From CAXTKD01 sp964244885 (GTDB lineage Bacteria > Pseudomonadota > Alphaproteobacteria > Sphingomonadales > Sphingomonadaceae), in contig CAXTKD010000008.1 in NCBI GenBank assembly GCA_964244885.1, forward strand, positions 62,001 to 126,000: 64,000 nt of DNA. Reading direction: 5' to 3'. This document shows positions 17,771-26,643 of this stretch, one piece after another; positions within the stretch are counted from its first letter, which is position 1; each line of letters starts with the position of its first letter. The notes beneath the pieces were generated by a model, which did not search any database, was not told where the DNA came from, and saw only the letters and a program-made list of their open reading frames with translations. Made by a program: the position numbers and the translations under genes.

Positions 17771-17826
17771 TTGAGTTTTCAGTTTGTCGCGAGCACAGAA
17801 GTTGTAGAGCAGACTTTTCAAGGCCT

Positions 17827-19035
17827 ATGCGCATGGACTTTGGCGACACCCCGCAGGACGCGATTTACCGGGAGAAAGTACGTGCCTGGCTAAGTGCGAA
17901 TGCCGCCATTCTGGCAAATCCAGACCCCATCGAAACCGGCAGGGCTTGGCAGGCGGCAAAGGCGTCCGCCGGTTATGCGTGCATTACCTGGCCTTCCGAA
18001 TGGGGTGGCCCCGGCGGCACGATGGTCGAGCAAATCATATTCCGAGAGGAAGAGGCGGCAATCAAGTCCAGCGACGATATCTTCATGATCGGGCTGGGCA
18101 TGTGCCTTCCGACCGTCATGGCCTACGCCTCCGATCAAACCAAACTTCGCTTTGCAGGGCCGGCGCTGCGGGGCGAGGAGATCTGGTGCCAGCTCTTTTC
18201 CGAGCCAGGGGCCGGCTCCGACCTAGCCGCAGTGCGGACCCGCGCGACGCGGTCGTCGGACGGTCGCGACGACTGGATCATCGATGGCCAAAAGATGTGG
18301 ACCTCGATGGCCCACGTTGCGGACTACGGTCTGATCTTGTGCCGCACCAACCCTAAGCTGCCCAAGCACAAGGGCCTAACCATGTTCTGGTTGGACATGA
18401 GGTCTGCAGGTGTCGAGATTTCGCCTATCGTCCGTATGAACGGCAATCCGGGTTTCAGTTCCGTATTCCTCTCGGAGGTACGGATTCCGGACGGTCAGCG
18501 GCTGGGCGAAATCGATGGCGGGTGGGCGGTCGCCATAACAACCCTGATGAACGAACGCTACGCAGTGGGCGGCGGCGGCGGCGCCGGTTGGCGTGAACTT
18601 CTCACTCTGGCGATCGAACATGACACCGGCGCCGCCGCAGACTTGATCCGGGACGGCCAGTTCCGAAGCCAGCTGTCCGAATTCTATCTGTCGGCCGAAG
18701 GGCTCCGTCACACTCGTAACCGTACGATTACCGCGCTCTCGAAAGGGGAGCTTCCCGGGCCGGAAAATTCGATAGGAAAATTGGTTTCGGCCAGTCTGCT
18801 GATGAATCTGACGAGGACCTTTATCGACGCCCTTGGTCCCTTTGGCCTTATCGACGACCCGGCGATTTCGCCTCGTGGCGGAGAAATTCATCGGCTCTTC
18901 ATGACCAGCCCAGGGCACAGGATAGCGGGCGGGACTGACGAGATCATGAAGAATATCATCGCCGAGAGGGTCCTCGGGCTACCCGCCGAGCCGCAGACTG
19001 ATCGCAACCGGCCGTTTGAAGAACTAGGGCTCTAG
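17827..19035 (+). CDS. Acyl-CoA dehydrogenase (large subunit-like)
   Basis: This flavoprotein of about 402 aa would oxidise an acyl-CoA to the 2-enoyl-CoA and pass electrons to ETF. Seen: CITWPSEWGGPGG near residue 55, the FAD/substrate region QLFSEPGAGSDLAAVRTRA, DDWIIDGQKMWTS, and the C-terminal GGTDEIMKNIIAERVLGLP. The start is ATG 17827 or 17833 (MDFGDTPQ); upstream in-frame codons do not resemble the family. It is followed 10 bp later by a second, shorter dehydrogenase. Paired genes of this kind form alpha2beta2 heterotetramers in steroid side-chain degradation, where the fold is shared between two proteins; the same arrangement is inferred here. Confidence 0.88.
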   Translation: MRMDFGDTPQDAIYREKVRAWLSANAAILANPDPIETGRAWQAAKASAGYACITWPSEWGGPGGTMVEQIIFREEEAAIKSSDDIFMIGLGMCLPTVMAYASDQTKLRFAGPALRGEEIWCQLFSEPGAGSDLAAVRTRATRSSDGRDDWIIDGQKMWTSMAHVADYGLILCRTNPKLPKHKGLTMFWLDMRSAGVEISPIVRMNGNPGFSSVFLSEVRIPDGQRLGEIDGGWAVAITTLMNERYAVGGGGGAGWRELLTLAIEHDTGAAADLIRDGQFRSQLSEFYLSAEGLRHTRNRTITALSKGELPGPENSIGKLVSASLLMNLTRTFIDALGPFGLIDDPAISPRGGEIHRLFMTSPGHRIAGGTDEIMKNIIAERVLGLPAEPQTDRNRPFEELGL

Positions 19036-19045
19036 AGGTCGCGCC

Positions 19046-20173
19046 ATGAATCTGGATTTTTCCGACGATCAGAAATTGCTGCGTGAGGATATCGCCCGCT
19101 TTCTGGCCGCCAACGCTCCGCTTTCTGCTGTCCGCAATCTCCTCCAGTCGCCGTTGCCTGGGTACGATTCTGATCTGTGGACCAAATTGGTCGGTCAAGG
19201 GTGGCTGGGTGCCGCTATTCCAGAATGCTATGGCGGGTTGGGTTTGAGCCCGGTCGACATTTGCATTTTTGCCGAGGAACTGGGACGCGTGCTGGCTCCC
19301 ACTCCCTTTTCGTCATGCGTCTATTTTTTCACCGAGGGGCTGCTGGCATTGGGGACCGAGGCTCAAAAGGCCGAATGGCTTCCCCGCATCGTCAGCGGCG
19401 AAGTTATCGCGTGCGTTGCCGCCGCGGAAACGATCGGGGATATTTCCACTCAACGTGTTTCAGCCCGAGTCCAAGGAAACCGGCTTAGTGGTTCAAAGAT
19501 GCCCGTTGTCGACGGCGCGATCGCCCTCGTTGCGCTGGTCCTTGCTCAGGGCGACTCCGGCCTGGGTCTCTACCTTGCGCCTCTCGACAACTGCGCTCGC
19601 GAGCCGCTCTCCACCATCGACTGCAGCCGGGGCGCGGCGCGGCTGACGTTTCGAGACGCGGACGTGGAGCCGCTCGGCACGCCCGGCAAGGGGGCGGAGC
19701 ATCTGGATTACATCGCCGATCGCGCTGCTATCTACCTCGCTTTCGAACAGCTCGGCGGCGCCGGCCGATGTCTGGAAATGGCTCGAGACTACGCCAAGCA
19801 GCGCATCGCATTTGGCCGTCCGATCGGCGGCTACCAAGCGATAAAGCACAAGCTAGCCGACGTTTACATCGGCAACGAACTGGCGCGGTCACACGCTTAT
19901 TACGGAGCCTGGGCACTCGAAAAGGGTGGTGGCGAACTACCGGTTGCCGCTGCGGCAGCGCGCCTTTCGGCAACCGAGGCGAATTGGCAGGCGGCCAAGG
20001 AGAATATCCAGGTCCATGGAGGCATGGGATTCACATGGGAGTACGATTGTCATCTTTTTTTCCGGCGCGCCGAGCATCTGGCGCTCGTCAACGGCGCCCC
20101 TCGCGTCTGGCGGGAAAAACTGGTTGGAGCGCTTGAGCGACAGGCCCGGGAGGCGCTGCATCCGAGCAGTTAG
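19046..20173 (+). CDS. Acyl-CoA dehydrogenase (small subunit-like)
   Basis: The 375-aa protein is a second acyl-CoA dehydrogenase family member, immediately downstream of the first. It has the N-terminal helical domain (LDFSDDQKLLREDIARFLAANAP), GAAIPECYGGLGLSPVD, and a C-terminal half with YAKQRIAFGRPIGGYQAIKHKLADVYI and QVHGGMGFTWEYDCHLFFRRA. Compared with its neighbour, the central SEPGAGSD-type FAD-binding stretch is replaced by AAAETIGDISTQ, so it may lack independent FAD-binding capacity and serve as the partner chain of a heteromeric enzyme. That is inference. It converges with the TPP-enzyme gene at 20225. Confidence 0.88.
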   Translation: MNLDFSDDQKLLREDIARFLAANAPLSAVRNLLQSPLPGYDSDLWTKLVGQGWLGAAIPECYGGLGLSPVDICIFAEELGRVLAPTPFSSCVYFFTEGLLALGTEAQKAEWLPRIVSGEVIACVAAAETIGDISTQRVSARVQGNRLSGSKMPVVDGAIALVALVLAQGDSGLGLYLAPLDNCAREPLSTIDCSRGAARLTFRDADVEPLGTPGKGAEHLDYIADRAAIYLAFEQLGGAGRCLEMARDYAKQRIAFGRPIGGYQAIKHKLADVYIGNELARSHAYYGAWALEKGGGELPVAAAAARLSATEANWQAAKENIQVHGGMGFTWEYDCHLFFRRAEHLALVNGAPRVWREKLVGALERQAREALHPSS

Positions 20174-20224
20174 TGGAGGACCTAGGCCGGCGAGTGCGAC
20201 GCGGTTGTACGGAGGCGGTTGGAG

Positions 20225-21862
20225 TTACAGAATTCTATTCGCATCGAGCTTCAGATCGATGAGCAAAGGCCGATCTCTCCGCGCAATCGCCTGCTCGGCC
20301 AATTCAAAGTCCTTTTGGGTCCTGACCGTGACCCCGTGGCCCCCTAGGGCAATCGCAATCGGGGCGAAGTCAGGCCAGTCGAACATGATGTTTGCAGGAT
20401 TCATCTGCCTTCCGCGGAATTTGAAATGCTCGGCTCCGTAGCTCCCGTCATTGCATAGGATGACGACAAGATCGGCTTTATGTCTGACGGCCGTGTTGAA
20501 CTCTGTGAGCCCGCCATTCATAAAGCCGCCGTCCCCGACCATCAGGACCGTCGGGCGCCCCTGCGCCGCAAAGGACGCGCCGATGGCGTGCGAAAGGCCC
20601 AGGCCGATTGATGAGAAGTTCACGGTCGTGAGAAAGGACTGTGGGTCGCAGGCGTCGACGAGCGTCCAGGCTAGGAACATGAAGCGCCCGACATCGGTTA
20701 CCAGGACACGATCGAGGGGCAAGGACTGGTTTAGGCGCTGGAGAGCCCAGCGGAAGTCGACTGTCCCGTTTTCGTAGTCCGCGCAGCCGCCACGCTCTGG
20801 CTCGCTCGACGCGAGCTTATCCTTGAGCTCGGCGTCATAAAATCCAGACGGCGGAATTTCGGCTTCATCCAGCCAATGGACGATAATGTCGGCCATGCCC
20901 GCCGGATCGCCGACCAGGCCCGCATCCGGGAGCACGTTTTTTCCTACCTCCGTCGGCTCTAGATTGACTTGCACCAATCGCTTTCCGGACAGGAATGTGC
21001 CGGTCGACGTCGTGTAGCGGTTCAGGCCTGCGCCGAAGGCGATGATGCAATCGCTCGCCATGATGGTCTCGACCGCGACAGGCGAGCTCAATGTGCCGAA
21101 GATACCGATGTTGCGATCTTCGCCGCGAAACAGGTCCTTGGCTTTCAGGGTGGTCGCAATCGGGGCATCGATACGCCTGGCGAGCTTCAAGATCGCATCC
21201 TTCGCGTCTGAAGAAATCGCGCCTCGTCCGGCCAGCACAATCGGCCGTTTGGCGGCGGCGATGATGCCCACGGCATTGTCGAGATCCTCGCTCGCTGGGA
21301 TGACGGCCCGGCTTTCCGGTATGCGGATCCGCACAGGCTCGTAGGCCGTCTCTATCCAGTCGAACTCGATCGGGATGTTCAGGGCGATCGGCCGTCGCTC
21401 GACGATGGCTCTGCGCAGAGCCCGCGCCACATCTTGCGCCACCGTGGCAGGCGAACGCAATTGCTCGAAACCGGCTCCGGCCGCGATGAAGAACTCGCGC
21501 TGCGCGACGTTCTGATTGTGCTCGCGGTCGGCGATCGGGGTATCACCGCAGATCAGGACAATCGGGATCTGCCCCTTCACCCCTTCGACGATCGCCGTCA
21601 GCGTATTCGTGACGGCCGGGCCATGCGTCACGGTGCAGATGCCGACCTTGTTCGATAGCGCGGCGTAGCCGAGCGCCATGAGCGTGCAGCCCGCTTCATG
21701 GGCGGCGGCCACAAACGTGCCGCCGCCATTGCGGATAAAGCTGTCGACCATGAACATGTTGGCGTCGCCCATGAGGCCGAAAAGCGTGTCCACGCCATTG
21801 TCGGCCAAGGCACGCGCCAAAGCTTCAAAAACCTTCAGGGTCTGACCCGTCGAATCAGTCAT
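20225..21862 (-). CDS. Thiamine-pyrophosphate-dependent enzyme, acetolactate-synthase-like
   Basis: The 545-aa protein has the three-domain layout of ThDP enzymes: an N-terminal Pyr domain with the cofactor-activating Glu in AAHEAGCTLMALGYA, a central domain (ILAGRGAI-like: PIVLAGRGAIS), and a C-terminal PP domain with the GDG...N motif VGDGGFMNGGLTEFNTAV. ATG 21862 follows a GGGAGAG Shine-Dalgarno and matches the family start (QTLKVFEALARALADNGVDTLFGLMGD). It lacks the strict acetolactate synthase context (no small subunit). Likely reactions are decarboxylation of a 2-oxo acid or C-C lyase activity on a 2-hydroxyacyl compound in the pathway. It is the last gene of the minus-strand operon starting at 27810 or 26548. 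Confidence 0.85.
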   Translation of the reverse strand: MTDSTGQTLKVFEALARALADNGVDTLFGLMGDANMFMVDSFIRNGGGTFVAAAHEAGCTLMALGYAALSNKVGICTVTHGPAVTNTLTAIVEGVKGQIPIVLICGDTPIADREHNQNVAQREFFIAAGAGFEQLRSPATVAQDVARALRRAIVERRPIALNIPIEFDWIETAYEPVRIRIPESRAVIPASEDLDNAVGIIAAAKRPIVLAGRGAISSDAKDAILKLARRIDAPIATTLKAKDLFRGEDRNIGIFGTLSSPVAVETIMASDCIIAFGAGLNRYTTSTGTFLSGKRLVQVNLEPTEVGKNVLPDAGLVGDPAGMADIIVHWLDEAEIPPSGFYDAELKDKLASSEPERGGCADYENGTVDFRWALQRLNQSLPLDRVLVTDVGRFMFLAWTLVDACDPQSFLTTVNFSSIGLGLSHAIGASFAAQGRPTVLMVGDGGFMNGGLTEFNTAVRHKADLVVILCNDGSYGAEHFKFRGRQMNPANIMFDWPDFAPIAIALGGHGVTVRTQKDFELAEQAIARRDRPLLIDLKLDANRIL

Positions 21863-21974
21863 GCCGATCTCTCCCGCGCGTTGGCGCATTCGTGGCCCGG
21901 GATGCTTATCGTCTGAAAGCACGATCCCGATCGCGCTGAACGTAATCGTCCAGGAACGATGTCATCCAGGTCCA

Positions 21975-22835
21975 TCAGGTCCGAGATTTGTCCGTCAAAT
22001 GTCGGCGAACCCAATCGTCGACGAGCGGCACATAGACATCGGTATGATAAAGCATGAGCTGGTGTGTCCCCTTCTCGACGATCGCCAGTTCCTTTGGGCC
22101 GCCAATCTTCTCAAAGCTCCGAACAACGTAGGGTGTCGGGCAAATGGGATCATCTTCACCCACCGTGACCAACAGCGGCTTCGTGTTCTCGCTTGGCGAG
22201 GTTGGCGGCCGATATGCATACATCGAATGCAGGCTCGCGTAGCCGTAGGACCAGGCGCGAAGCGGATCGAGGCGCTTTTTGGCGAGAATATCCGGGTCGT
22301 CCTTCGCGTAGCTCGTGTTCCAGTCGAGCACTTTAGTCAGATCGAACCGTTGCGTGTCGCCCACGCGGGCCGCCGTCGCGGCTGCTTCGGGGGCGTTGAG
22401 CTCGAAATAGAGTTTGCCCGCAACGGAGTCCGGCGGCGGCGGTTCCTCATGCAGAGTGGCCATGCCCATGATGATCGCGCCTGATATAGCCTCGGATGTG
22501 GCCAGCGAGTGAAAGGCTGGATTGCTGCCTTGGCTTGAACCCAAGATAAAAATCTCCTTTCCGGGCAGGCGCTCGCGGATCTCCTTTGCTGCGATGTCGA
22601 TGTCCTCGAGCCATTCGGAAAAGCGCCAGTTGCCATTCTCGTTGCGGGCCTTCCCGTGTCCCGGAAGATCCATCGAGTAGACTTCGACGCCCCGCGCGGC
22701 CAAGGGTTCGCAGAAAATGTCGTACGTACCGCCGTGTCCGCCGATGCCGTGGACAATCAGCAAAGCGTAGGCGGGATCGCCGACGGCGGCGTAGTGGTAA
22801 GCGTGGACCTGTCCAAAGAAGACGTCCTCACGCAT
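21975..22835 (-). CDS. Alpha/beta hydrolase (monoglyceride-lipase/MCP-hydrolase-like)
   Basis: The 286-aa protein shows YALLIVHGIGGHGGTYD (oxyanion region), YSMDLPGHGKA, and the elbow ILGSSQGSNPAFHSL with Ser as nucleophile. The acid is in VTVGEDDPICP and the His in VEKGTHQLMLYH. ATG 22835 has a GGAG Shine-Dalgarno; the open frame further upstream overlaps the CoA-transferase gene and is not used. The HG.GGHGGTYD pattern resembles lysophospholipase/monoglyceride-lipase relatives. In this pathway it could hydrolyse an ester, a CoA thioester or a ring-fission product. It is 11 bp from the CoA-transferase gene upstream in the operon. Confidence 0.82.
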   Translation of the reverse strand: MREDVFFGQVHAYHYAAVGDPAYALLIVHGIGGHGGTYDIFCEPLAARGVEVYSMDLPGHGKARNENGNWRFSEWLEDIDIAAKEIRERLPGKEIFILGSSQGSNPAFHSLATSEAISGAIIMGMATLHEEPPPPDSVAGKLYFELNAPEAAATAARVGDTQRFDLTKVLDWNTSYAKDDPDILAKKRLDPLRAWSYGYASLHSMYAYRPPTSPSENTKPLLVTVGEDDPICPTPYVVRSFEKIGGPKELAIVEKGTHQLMLYHTDVYVPLVDDWVRRHLTDKSRT

Positions 22836-22846
22836 CGGTTTTCTCC

Positions 22847-24037
22847 TTAGATGATCCGTTTTGCCCGGAGGGCCGAGCGCATTGCCTCGTCGCAACCGAT
22901 TTCCGCCAAAAGCGCATCCGTATCGCCGCCGAGCGACGGCAAGGTTCTCTCGAGGTCGACATCGGCCAGAGGAAAGCGGACCATCGGCACTTCGCCAACC
23001 GGGCTCGACGCCTGAACGAACATCTGCCTGGCAGCAGCCTGGGGATGTTTCACGACCTCGGCCATGGTGCGTACGATGCCAAGCGGCAGCCCGCTTTTCC
23101 TCAGCCGCTGGAACCAATAGTCTCGGGGCTGGGCCGCGATCGTGGTCTCCACCATTTCTTCGGCGACGGCGCGATTCTCGCGCCGCATTGCAAGCGTCGA
23201 AATCCGGGGATCTTCCATCCATTCCGGGCGCTCAACGACATCGCGACAAAAGATTTGCCACTGGCGGTCATCGGCGATGGCAAGGCAGATATAGAGTTGG
23301 TCCGAAGCCAGATAAGGGCCGTAAGGACAAATGTACTGATGACGCATGCCGGACAGCGGCGGCTCGGCGCCGGAATGCCACGCGTGGTGAGGAAAATAGC
23401 CAAGCCAGAGCAGCGCGGAATCTAGCATGGCTACGTCGAGAAAGCGGCCTTGGCCCGTCTGGCCGCGCTCGAGAAGGGCGGCCTGAATACCGATGACGGC
23501 GTTCGAGCCGGCGATCAGGTCCGTGATGGGCAGGCCGACTTTGGCCGGCATCCCCGGATACCCATTCGAGAGAAGGATGCCACTCTCGGCCTGTACGGTG
23601 AGGTCATAGGACTTCATGCCGCCATAGGGACCTTCGGCGCCGAAGCCTGATAGACTGCAGTAAATGATCCCAGGGTTGATCGCTTGGATTTCATCATAGG
23701 AAAAGCCGAGCCGGGTCGCGGCTCCCGGCGCGAGGTTTTCCACGAAAACGTCGACCTTTGCCGCGAGGGCACGGATGACGGCCGCGCCCTCCTCTGTCGC
23801 GACATCTATGCCCAGGCTCCGCTTATTTGCGTTGACCCAGACGAACCCGGACGAGAGGCCGGATACGACATCATCCCATTCGCGGACCACGTCACCACGT
23901 CCGGGGCGCTCGATCTTGATGATCTCCGCCCCCAGTTCGGCCATCACGAAAGTGCAGTACGGCATGGAAACCGCCTGTTCGAGCGCCAAAACCCGTATAC
24001 CAGTCAGCGGCCTGAAGCCTCGGGAAGGGTCAGTCAA
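22847..24037 (-). CDS. Family III (CaiB/BaiF) CoA-transferase
   Basis: This 396-aa protein would move CoA between a donor acyl-CoA and a carboxylic acid. It has the family's N-terminal GIRVLALEQAVSMPYCTFVMAELGAEIIKIERPGRGDVVRE, the catalytic-Asp region in GPYGGMKSYDLTVQAESGIL, and NKRSLGIDVATEEG. It starts with TTG immediately after the stop codon of the upstream MaoC gene (TGATTG), implying translational coupling. Next to a mesaconyl-CoA-hydratase-like MaoC protein and an HpcH/HpaI lyase, it forms the three-gene logic of C5 dicarboxylate (itaconate, mesaconate, citramalate type) activation and cleavage. The exact acid is not known. Confidence 0.88.
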   Translation of the reverse strand: MTDPSRGFRPLTGIRVLALEQAVSMPYCTFVMAELGAEIIKIERPGRGDVVREWDDVVSGLSSGFVWVNANKRSLGIDVATEEGAAVIRALAAKVDVFVENLAPGAATRLGFSYDEIQAINPGIIYCSLSGFGAEGPYGGMKSYDLTVQAESGILLSNGYPGMPAKVGLPITDLIAGSNAVIGIQAALLERGQTGQGRFLDVAMLDSALLWLGYFPHHAWHSGAEPPLSGMRHQYICPYGPYLASDQLYICLAIADDRQWQIFCRDVVERPEWMEDPRISTLAMRRENRAVAEEMVETTIAAQPRDYWFQRLRKSGLPLGIVRTMAEVVKHPQAAARQMFVQASSPVGEVPMVRFPLADVDLERTLPSLGGDTDALLAEIGCDEAMRSALRAKRII

Positions 24038-24544
24038 TCAAGCCCCCGGACGTTCCGGAAAGAGGGCGACACTCGGTGCGTCGGCACGTTTCCAGACCAT
24101 AACGGAGCGTTGAAATTCCAGCGCCACAAGCCCGTCCTGCTTGATGCCGCGGGTCTGTACCGTCACCACGCCCTGCGTCGGGCGCGAGGCGGATTCGCGC
24201 ACTGAAATAACTTCGGTCTCGGCATAGATGGTGTCGCCCGGATAGACGGGATTGGGAAGTTTCACCCAGTCCCAGCCCAAGGCAAAGCCGTTTTCGCTCA
24301 CGTCGCTCACGGCCAGCCCCGCGACGATGGAGAACGTCAGCGCGCTATTTATGAGCGGCTTCTTGAACTCGGTCTTGGCCGCGTAGTCAGCGTTGAAGTG
24401 GAGCTGATTGGTGTTGTTCGTGATCATCGTAAACTGGATATTGTCGGTCAGCGTAATCGTCCTGCCGATCCGCGCGCGGTAGATATCCCCGACCTCGAAG
24501 TCCTCGAAGAACCGCCCCGTCCAACCGACTTTGACCTTGCTCAT
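24038..24544 (-). CDS. MaoC-family dehydratase, mesaconyl-CoA-hydratase-like
   Basis: The 168-aa single hot-dog protein begins GRFFEDFEVGDIYRARIGRTITLTDNIQFTMITNNTNQLHFN, which matches the MaoC/mesaconyl-CoA hydratase type. The canonical D-x4-H hydratase dyad is replaced by N-x4-H (NNTNQLHFN), a common variant in this branch. LINSALTFSIVAGLAVSDVSE and YPGDTIYAETEVISVRES are family-typical. A GGGAG Shine-Dalgarno precedes ATG 24544. It would add water to an enoyl-CoA, giving a 3-hydroxyacyl-CoA or malyl-type ester for the lyase encoded 18 bp upstream. Confidence 0.85.
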   Translation of the reverse strand: MSKVKVGWTGRFFEDFEVGDIYRARIGRTITLTDNIQFTMITNNTNQLHFNADYAAKTEFKKPLINSALTFSIVAGLAVSDVSENGFALGWDWVKLPNPVYPGDTIYAETEVISVRESASRPTQGVVTVQTRGIKQDGLVALEFQRSVMVWKRADAPSVALFPERPGA

Positions 24545-24562
24545 GGAGCCACTCCCTGTGGG

Positions 24563-25441
24563 CTATGCGGAACCGGCGGCTTCCAGCAAGCGGAGCGCCC
24601 TTAGAACGATCGGTTTGTCGACGAGCTGGCCGCCAACGGCGACGGAGGCGTCGCCGCGCAATTCGGCATCCCGAAAGGCTTCCGCCAGTTTGCGGGCGTA
24701 AGCTAACTCGCTCCCAGTCGGAGCAAAGACATCGTTTATCTGCGCGATCTGCCGAGGGTTGAAGGTCGATTTTGCGCTGAATCCCAGCCGCCGCGCCTGG
24801 ATGGTTTCGGCCAGCAGACCATCGGGGTCATCGAGATTCGGATAGACTCCGTCGACGCTAAGGACCCGCGCCGCCGCTGCTGCCACGACCAACGCGGAGC
24901 GCGCGTAGATCATCTCGCTGGCCTCGGCGACCCTTTCGGCGGGCAATCCAAGATCCAAGGCATAGTCCTCCGCGCCAAAGATAAGCCCGATAACGCGAGG
25001 ATGGGCGGAGCCGATCTTCAGCGCCTCTCCAATCGCGTGGGCGCTTTCGATGGCCGCTAGTATTCTGACTTGGCCCAGCGGGATCGCTCGCTCATGTTCA
25101 ATGGTCTCGAGGATGGCCGCCGCGCGCAATATGTCCGATGCGGATTCCACCTTCGTCAGACAAATCCCATCTAAGCCGGGACCTGCAACAGCGCAGATGT
25201 CCTCCACCAGAAAATCGGTCGAGGGCGCGTTTACCCGAACAAAGCGCAAAGGGCCGTTCCACTCTCGCCGGATCGTGGACGCCACCATTTCGCGCGCCGC
25301 CGGCTTCTGACTCCAGATAACGCCGTCTTCCAGATCGAACATCACGACGTCCGCGCCCGAAACCTCGGCTTTGTCGAGAAAGCGCTGCTTATCGCCTGGA
25401 ACGAACATCCACGATTTTAAGGATTTGGAATGGATCGACAT
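24563..25441 (-). CDS. HpcH/HpaI aldolase/citrate-lyase-beta-type CoA-ester lyase
   Basis: The 292-aa protein belongs to the CitE/malyl-CoA lyase family: SWMFVPGDKQRFLDKAEVSGADVVMFDLEDGV (Mg2+-binding Asp/Glu region), RFVRVNAPST, GICLTKVESA, the substrate/metal motif LAAIESAHAIGEA, and a C-terminal region reading FGAEDYALDLG. It would cleave a malyl-, methylmalyl- or citramalyl-type CoA ester into acetyl- or propionyl-CoA plus a 2-oxo acid, using a divalent metal. Its position between the hydratase and the dioxygenase-like gene makes it the probable C-C bond-cleaving step of the sub-pathway. Operon gaps are 18 bp on both sides. Confidence 0.87.
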   Translation of the reverse strand: MSIHSKSLKSWMFVPGDKQRFLDKAEVSGADVVMFDLEDGVIWSQKPAAREMVASTIRREWNGPLRFVRVNAPSTDFLVEDICAVAGPGLDGICLTKVESASDILRAAAILETIEHERAIPLGQVRILAAIESAHAIGEALKIGSAHPRVIGLIFGAEDYALDLGLPAERVAEASEMIYARSALVVAAAAARVLSVDGVYPNLDDPDGLLAETIQARRLGFSAKSTFNPRQIAQINDVFAPTGSELAYARKLAEAFRDAELRGDASVAVGGQLVDKPIVLRALRLLEAAGSA

Positions 25442-25459
25442 GCCCGTCTCGCTTTTTTT

Positions 25460-26548
25460 TCAGGAGGCCTTCGTGAGGCCTAGATAGGCTTGGGTGGGAA
25501 CGAGAGGCGCAAAGGTGTCGATGCTTACGCTTGTGAGTGCCCTCCGCATGCCGGGCGTTCTTTTAAGGTTGAAAGCATCACGGACCGCCTCTGTCGCGCC
25601 GTGCATGAGACCTTGCGGAAAGTGCATCACGATTCCGGTTCGGCCTTGGTCGTCGTCATGGATGAAAAGGGCCTCGTCGCAATCGACGTTTCGGTGATTG
25701 GACGGCAGCTCCTCCGCGGTCAGGTCCGAAACCGCCATCTGCGGCAGGAATGTCACCACGATGAAAGCGTCGGTTTCGAACGTCGCCCACGATGTCGGAG
25801 CGAGATGGATGCGATCCGAGCTGATGGGAATAATGTCGCGAATGTTGATCCTGAGCGGAAAGAAATCACCCTTCCAGCCGATCAAATCCATTGGGCAGTT
25901 GCGGTAGAAGACCGAGGTGAGGCCGCCATCGTGCTTGACGCGCAACTCCCACTCGCTTTGGGCAGGCCACTCGTACGACGTTACGTCCGGGACCTCAATG
26001 ACAGCGGGATCAAAGGGCGCGTGCCGGCCAATCTGCGTATGCTCGGTGAAGCGAAGGGGCGCCGAGGATTCAACGACGAAGAACAGGCCGTCGTCGCTCT
26101 CGGGAAAATGCCGGAAGGTCGTGCCCTTTGGCAGCAGGACGTAGTCGCCGGGCTCGTAGGCCAGAGGCCCGAATTCGGTTAGGAATGCCCCTGTCCCCGT
26201 GTGAACGAAATAGAGGAGGTCACCGGTGACGTTGCGGTAACAATAGGGCATCGGCTTGCGTCGACGGCTGAGGCCGATGCGGACGTCGTGATTCGAGAGC
26301 AGCAGAGAGAAGTCGCCACGGTCGTCGTCCAAATCGTCCGCCTTCAGCCCGCGAACGTCGGCGGAATTGGACGCCAGGGCGCCCTCCACCCGAAGAACCT
26401 CGCTTGGGGACGCGCGGTGATAGAGCATCGCTGTCGGGCCAAAAAAGCCCTGACGGCCCACGAGCTCCTCGTACATCACGCCAACCGTGCCGACCCGCGC
26501 CTGACGCGTCGTTTTGCCCCGCACGTGATGGATCCAACTCGACCTCAT
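25460..26548 (-). CDS. Homogentisate 1,2-dioxygenase-like protein
   Basis: This 362-aa cupin-type protein resembles homogentisate dioxygenase: ARVGTVGVMYEELVGRQGFFGPTAMLYHRA, LLYFVHTGTGAFLTEFGPLAYEPGDYVLLPKGTTFR, and a C-terminal iron-ligand zone with NHRNVDCDEALFIHDDD and HFPQGLMHGAT, giving the His, Glu, His ligand pattern. It is shorter than true HmgA (about 430-440 aa) and lacks the FSPGGASLHNCM block, so the substrate is likely different from homogentisate. A strong Shine-Dalgarno (GGGGAGGG) precedes ATG 26548. It may cleave a hydroquinone-like ring produced by the flavin monooxygenase encoded at 30454. No maleylacetoacetate isomerase or fumarylacetoacetase is present. Confidence 0.8.
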   Translation of the reverse strand: MRSSWIHHVRGKTTRQARVGTVGVMYEELVGRQGFFGPTAMLYHRASPSEVLRVEGALASNSADVRGLKADDLDDDRGDFSLLLSNHDVRIGLSRRRKPMPYCYRNVTGDLLYFVHTGTGAFLTEFGPLAYEPGDYVLLPKGTTFRHFPESDDGLFFVVESSAPLRFTEHTQIGRHAPFDPAVIEVPDVTSYEWPAQSEWELRVKHDGGLTSVFYRNCPMDLIGWKGDFFPLRINIRDIIPISSDRIHLAPTSWATFETDAFIVVTFLPQMAVSDLTAEELPSNHRNVDCDEALFIHDDDQGRTGIVMHFPQGLMHGATEAVRDAFNLKRTPGMRRALTSVSIDTFAPLVPTQAYLGLTKAS

Positions 26549-26569
26549 GCGGCCCTCCCCATAGAGAGT

Positions 26570-26585
26570 ATGGCATCTGTGCCAT
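26570..26585. promoter_or_regulatory. Perfect inverted repeat before the dioxygenase-like gene
   Basis: ATGGCA-TCTG-TGCCAT is a perfect 6-bp inverted repeat centred about 30 bases before ATG 26548. It contains the TGCCA half-site found in the spacers of the other cluster promoters, and a TTGACA-like box lies nearby on the minus strand (26595-26600). This is a candidate operator; a -10 box at proper spacing is not clear. Confidence 0.45.
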
Positions 26586-26643
26586 TATGTCCTATCTGTC
26601 AATAGTCCGATCGGACGATCTTGGCTTTTACCAATGTCAACCT

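Noticed and set aside
20225..21862. Biosynthetic acetolactate synthase (ilvB)
   Set aside because: No small subunit or branched-chain genes are adjacent; it belongs to the catabolic operon.
22836..23222. N-terminal extension of the hydrolase frame upstream of 22835
   Set aside because: It overlaps the CoA-transferase gene and lacks hydrolase features; ATG 22835 has a Shine-Dalgarno.
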